The notes under the pieces: generated by a model | Databases searched by the model: none | Told to the model about the DNA's origin: nothing | What the model saw: the letters and a program-made list of their open reading frames with translations, nothing else | Assembly (NCBI GenBank): GCA_025928415.1 | Contig: JAICJK010000068.1 | Location: forward strand, 1-8,949 | Reading direction: 5' to 3' | Length of the DNA: 8,949 nt | From: Solirubrobacteraceae bacterium | GTDB taxonomy: Bacteria > Actinomycetota > Thermoleophilia > Solirubrobacterales > Solirubrobacteraceae | Position numbers and translations under genes: made by a program | Part shown: positions 7,210 through 8,949 of the stretch, one piece after another | Layout: the number at the start of each line of letters is the position of its first letter | Numbering within the stretch: the first letter of the stretch is position 1

Positions 7210-8064
7210 GTGTACGACAAGACGGTCCGCAGACGACGGGCGGTGCTCGCACTGCTCGTCATCAGCTCCATCGTCCTCCTGACCGCCTCCTTCGGCGGAT
7301 CGGGCGGTGTGAGCTCGGTCCAGCGGGGCGTCTTCGAGGTCATCTCGCCCATCCAGGACGGCGCGAGCCGCGCGCTCAAGCCGTTCCGCGACCTGTTCGG
7401 CTGGGTCGGGGACACGCTGGACGCCAAGGGCCAGAACGCCTCCCTGCGCTCCGAGCGCGATCGGCTGCGCCGCGAGCTGGCCGACGAGCAGCTCACGATG
7501 AGCGAGAACGCCCAGCTGCGCCGCCAGCTCGGCCTCAACCGCAAGCTGTCGCTCGACCAGCTCGACCCGGTCCAGGCGCGCGTGCAGGGCACGTCGACCA
7601 GCCTGTTCAGCCAGACGATCAACATCGACAAGGGGTCGGCGGACGGGCTGCGGACCGGCCAGCCGGTCATGACCGGCGCGGGCCTGGTCGGCAAGGTGTC
7701 GTTCGTCGCGTCCGGCGCGGGCAAGGTCACGCTGCTCACCGACTCGACCTTCCGCGTGTCGGCGCGCACGAGCACGGGCGTCACCGGCATCCTCAAGCCG
7801 GCCTCGGGCAACCCCGACGACCTCGTGATGGGCGGCCTCGCCGCGCGCGACCAGGTCACCAAGGGCGACATGGTCTCCACGCGCGGCACCGACCCGGCGG
7901 CCCGGGACCTCCCGTCGCTGTTCCCGCCCGGGATCCCGATCGGGACCGTCACCGGCGTCGACGACCCGGGCACCGACACCCAGCAGGTGCACGTCAAGCC
8001 GTTCGTGGACGTGCGCAGCCTGGACTTCGTGCAGGTCCTGCGCCGCACCGGGAGCGGCACGTGA
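7210..8064 (+). CDS. mreC: Rod-shape determining protein MreC
   Basis: Membrane scaffold of the elongasome that links MreB and MreD inside to the PBP2/RodA synthase outside. 284 aa, normal length. It has a basic cytoplasmic N-terminus (VRRRRA, 6-11) and one membrane span (about 11-28). A dimerising coiled coil (about 66-106, with SERDRLRREL and ENAQLRRQLGL) is followed by the extracytoplasmic beta-domain pair: SLFSQTINIDKGSADGLRTG, then VMTGAGLVGKV, LLTDSTFRVSA and LFPPGIPIGTV, all typical of MreC. GTG 7210 is the only start that precedes the basic segment and the span; it has no convincing Shine-Dalgarno sequence, so it may depend on reinitiation from mreB 46 bases upstream. The stop overlaps the mreD start by 4 bases. 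Confidence 0.96.
   Translation: MYDKTVRRRRAVLALLVISSIVLLTASFGGSGGVSSVQRGVFEVISPIQDGASRALKPFRDLFGWVGDTLDAKGQNASLRSERDRLRRELADEQLTMSENAQLRRQLGLNRKLSLDQLDPVQARVQGTSTSLFSQTINIDKGSADGLRTGQPVMTGAGLVGKVSFVASGAGKVTLLTDSTFRVSARTSTGVTGILKPASGNPDDLVMGGLAARDQVTKGDMVSTRGTDPAARDLPSLFPPGIPIGTVTGVDDPGTDTQQVHVKPFVDVRSLDFVQVLRRTGSGT
8051..8054 (+). promoter_or_regulatory. Ribosome binding site GGAG for mreD
   Basis: GGAG within the last mreC codons lies six bases before the GTG at 8061 and supports that overlapping start. Confidence 0.5.
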
Positions 8065-8630
8065 GCCCCGGCACGGGCGGCCTGGTCCTGCGCCTCGTGG
8101 TGCTCGGCGTGGTGCTCAGCGTGCTGCAGATCGCCGCCGTCTCGCAGCTGACGATCTTCGGGGCCAACGCCGACCTGCTGCCGCTGGCGGTGGCCGCCGT
8201 CGGCCTGCTGTGCGGCTCGATGACCGGCGCGATCTTCGGCTTCGCCGTCGGGCTGTTCGTCGACACGGCGCTCGTGCAGACGATGGGGCTCTCCTCGCTG
8301 GTCTACGTCGTGGCCGGCTACGGCGCCGGGCGCCTGCGCGAGCTGCGCGACCCGCAGGCCGCGCTGGTGCCGATGGCGGTCGGTGCCGGCGCGACGGCGG
8401 TGGCCACCGTCGGCTACAGCGTCCTGCAGTTCCTGCTCGGGGTCGACGCCCCGATCAGCCTGCTGCTCCTGCGCCAGGTGCTCGTCACGATCATCGTCAA
8501 CACGCTCGTCGCCTACCCCGTCTACGCGCTGACGCGCCGCGTCCTGCTCCCGGCGCTGCCCGACGACCCGCGGCGCCGGCGCCGCCGCGCCTACGCGACG
8601 GGCGGCCTGTCCCCGCTGAGCCGCTCATGA
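8061..8630 (+). CDS. mreD: Rod-shape determining membrane protein MreD
   Basis: Multispan membrane partner of MreC in the elongasome. 189 aa, slightly longer than many MreD proteins because of a C-terminal Arg-rich cytoplasmic-type tail (DDPRRRRRRAY). Hydrophobic segments lie at about residues 8-28, 37-53, 54-70, 75-93, 100-122 and 130-160, giving five or six spans. Family features are ADLLPLAVAAVGL, GFAVGLFVDTALVQTMGLSS and the following Tyr/Gly-rich helix VYVVAGYGAGRLRE. The GTG at 8061 overlaps the mreC TGA (GTGA) and has GGAG six bases upstream. The end overlaps mrdA in ATGA, so the three genes are probably translated in series. MreD is weakly conserved in sequence, so position strengthens the assignment. 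Confidence 0.93.
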   Translation: MSPGTGGLVLRLVVLGVVLSVLQIAAVSQLTIFGANADLLPLAVAAVGLLCGSMTGAIFGFAVGLFVDTALVQTMGLSSLVYVVAGYGAGRLRELRDPQAALVPMAVGAGATAVATVGYSVLQFLLGVDAPISLLLLRQVLVTIIVNTLVAYPVYALTRRVLLPALPDDPRRRRRRAYATGGLSPLSRS

Positions 8631-8949
8631 TCGAGCCGGCCGGCGATCGCCGCGTCCCCATCTCCCCGGGCCTGGCCATGCGCGTCGCCGTCCTCGGCGT
8701 GATCGGCTTCGCGCTGTTCGCGATCATCTTCTTCCGCCTCTGGTACCTGCAGGTCCTCAGCGGCGACCAGTACCTCAAGCAGGCGCAGACCAACCAGGTG
8801 CGGCGCGAGCGCATCGAGGCCCCGCGCGGCTCGATCGTCGACCGCGACGGCAACGTGCTCGTCGAGAACCGCCTGTCCAACGTCGTCAAGCTCGACCCGG
8901 CCAAGCTGCCGGCGAGCGAGAAGGCCGCGGTGGCCACCTACGGCCAGCA
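8627..8949 (+). CDS. mrdA: Penicillin-binding protein 2 (elongasome transpeptidase), N-terminal part
   Basis: Class B penicillin-binding protein that crosslinks lateral-wall peptidoglycan together with RodA and MreC. Only the first 107 residues are in the window; the gene continues past the right edge. ATG 8627 overlaps the mreD TGA (ATGA). A short cytoplasmic N-terminus is followed by a signal-anchor span (about residues 18-38). Then come RLWYLQVLSGDQY, a charged stretch with Gln/Asn (NQVRRERIEA), and APRGSIVDRDGNVL (65-78), the start of the pedestal domain and one of the best-conserved segments of class B PBPs. The transpeptidase motifs (SxxK, SxN, KTG) are beyond the edge. Its place straight after mreD makes PBP2 far more likely than the division enzyme FtsI. 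rodA would be expected next. Confidence 0.94.
   Translation, partial: MIEPAGDRRVPISPGLAMRVAVLGVIGFALFAIIFFRLWYLQVLSGDQYLKQAQTNQVRRERIEAPRGSIVDRDGNVLVENRLSNVVKLDPAKLPASEKAAVATYGQ

Overview
This is a very GC-rich window (by eye above 70% G+C, with a G or C in nearly every third codon position). All genes lie on the + strand and are tightly packed. The order valS–folC–(small membrane gene)–ndk is the actinobacterial arrangement; in Mycobacterium and Streptomyces a DUF4233 membrane protein sits between folC and ndk. Here that block runs directly into maf–mreB–mreC–mreD–mrdA, a rod-shape/elongasome cluster. The codon use, the actinobacterial order and the MreB sequence style suggest a deep-branching actinobacterium such as class Thermoleophilia (Solirubrobacterales: Conexibacter, Baekduia or Patulibacter type). 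That placement is inference.

Layout. 1-236: C-terminal end of an NADH pyrophosphatase-like Nudix hydrolase (NudC type). 239-502: small basic protein of unknown function. 515-3049: valyl-tRNA synthetase. 3046-4344: folylpolyglutamate/dihydrofolate synthase. 4341-4457: a 38-residue single-span membrane protein. 4522-5043: membrane-anchored double zinc-ribbon protein of unknown function. 5062-5466: nucleoside diphosphate kinase. 5463-6035: Maf nucleotide pyrophosphatase, apparently starting at CTG. 6111-7163: MreB. 7210-8064: MreC. 8061-8630: MreD. 8627-8949: N-terminal part of penicillin-binding protein 2 (MrdA), cut by the window edge. No tRNA, rRNA, CRISPR, IS element or prophage was seen. 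No stretch longer than about 75 bases lacks a gene.

How the genes fit together. The first half is housekeeping: tRNA charging, folate polyglutamylation, nucleotide balancing and nucleotide-pool sanitation. The second half builds the elongation machinery: MreB filaments, the MreC/MreD membrane scaffold and the PBP2 transpeptidase; the partner glycosyltransferase RodA would be expected just past the right edge. Five junctions are 4-base stop/start overlaps (GTGA three times, ATGA once, CTGA once), which points to translational coupling. Three groups look coupled: valS-folC-38aa gene, ndk-maf, and mreC-mreD-mrdA.

Most noteworthy: a CTG start forced on maf by its conserved N-terminal motif; a repeated TAGGnT hexamer 7-13 bases before four start codons, compatible with leaderless or near-leaderless transcription, one copy using the only in-frame ATA codon I found; an 18-bp perfect palindrome in the mreB leader; and two or three small uncharacterised proteins, of which the membrane double zinc ribbon is the most distinctive. 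I see no clear-cut new multi-gene system; the region is essentially conserved core genome with unusual details.
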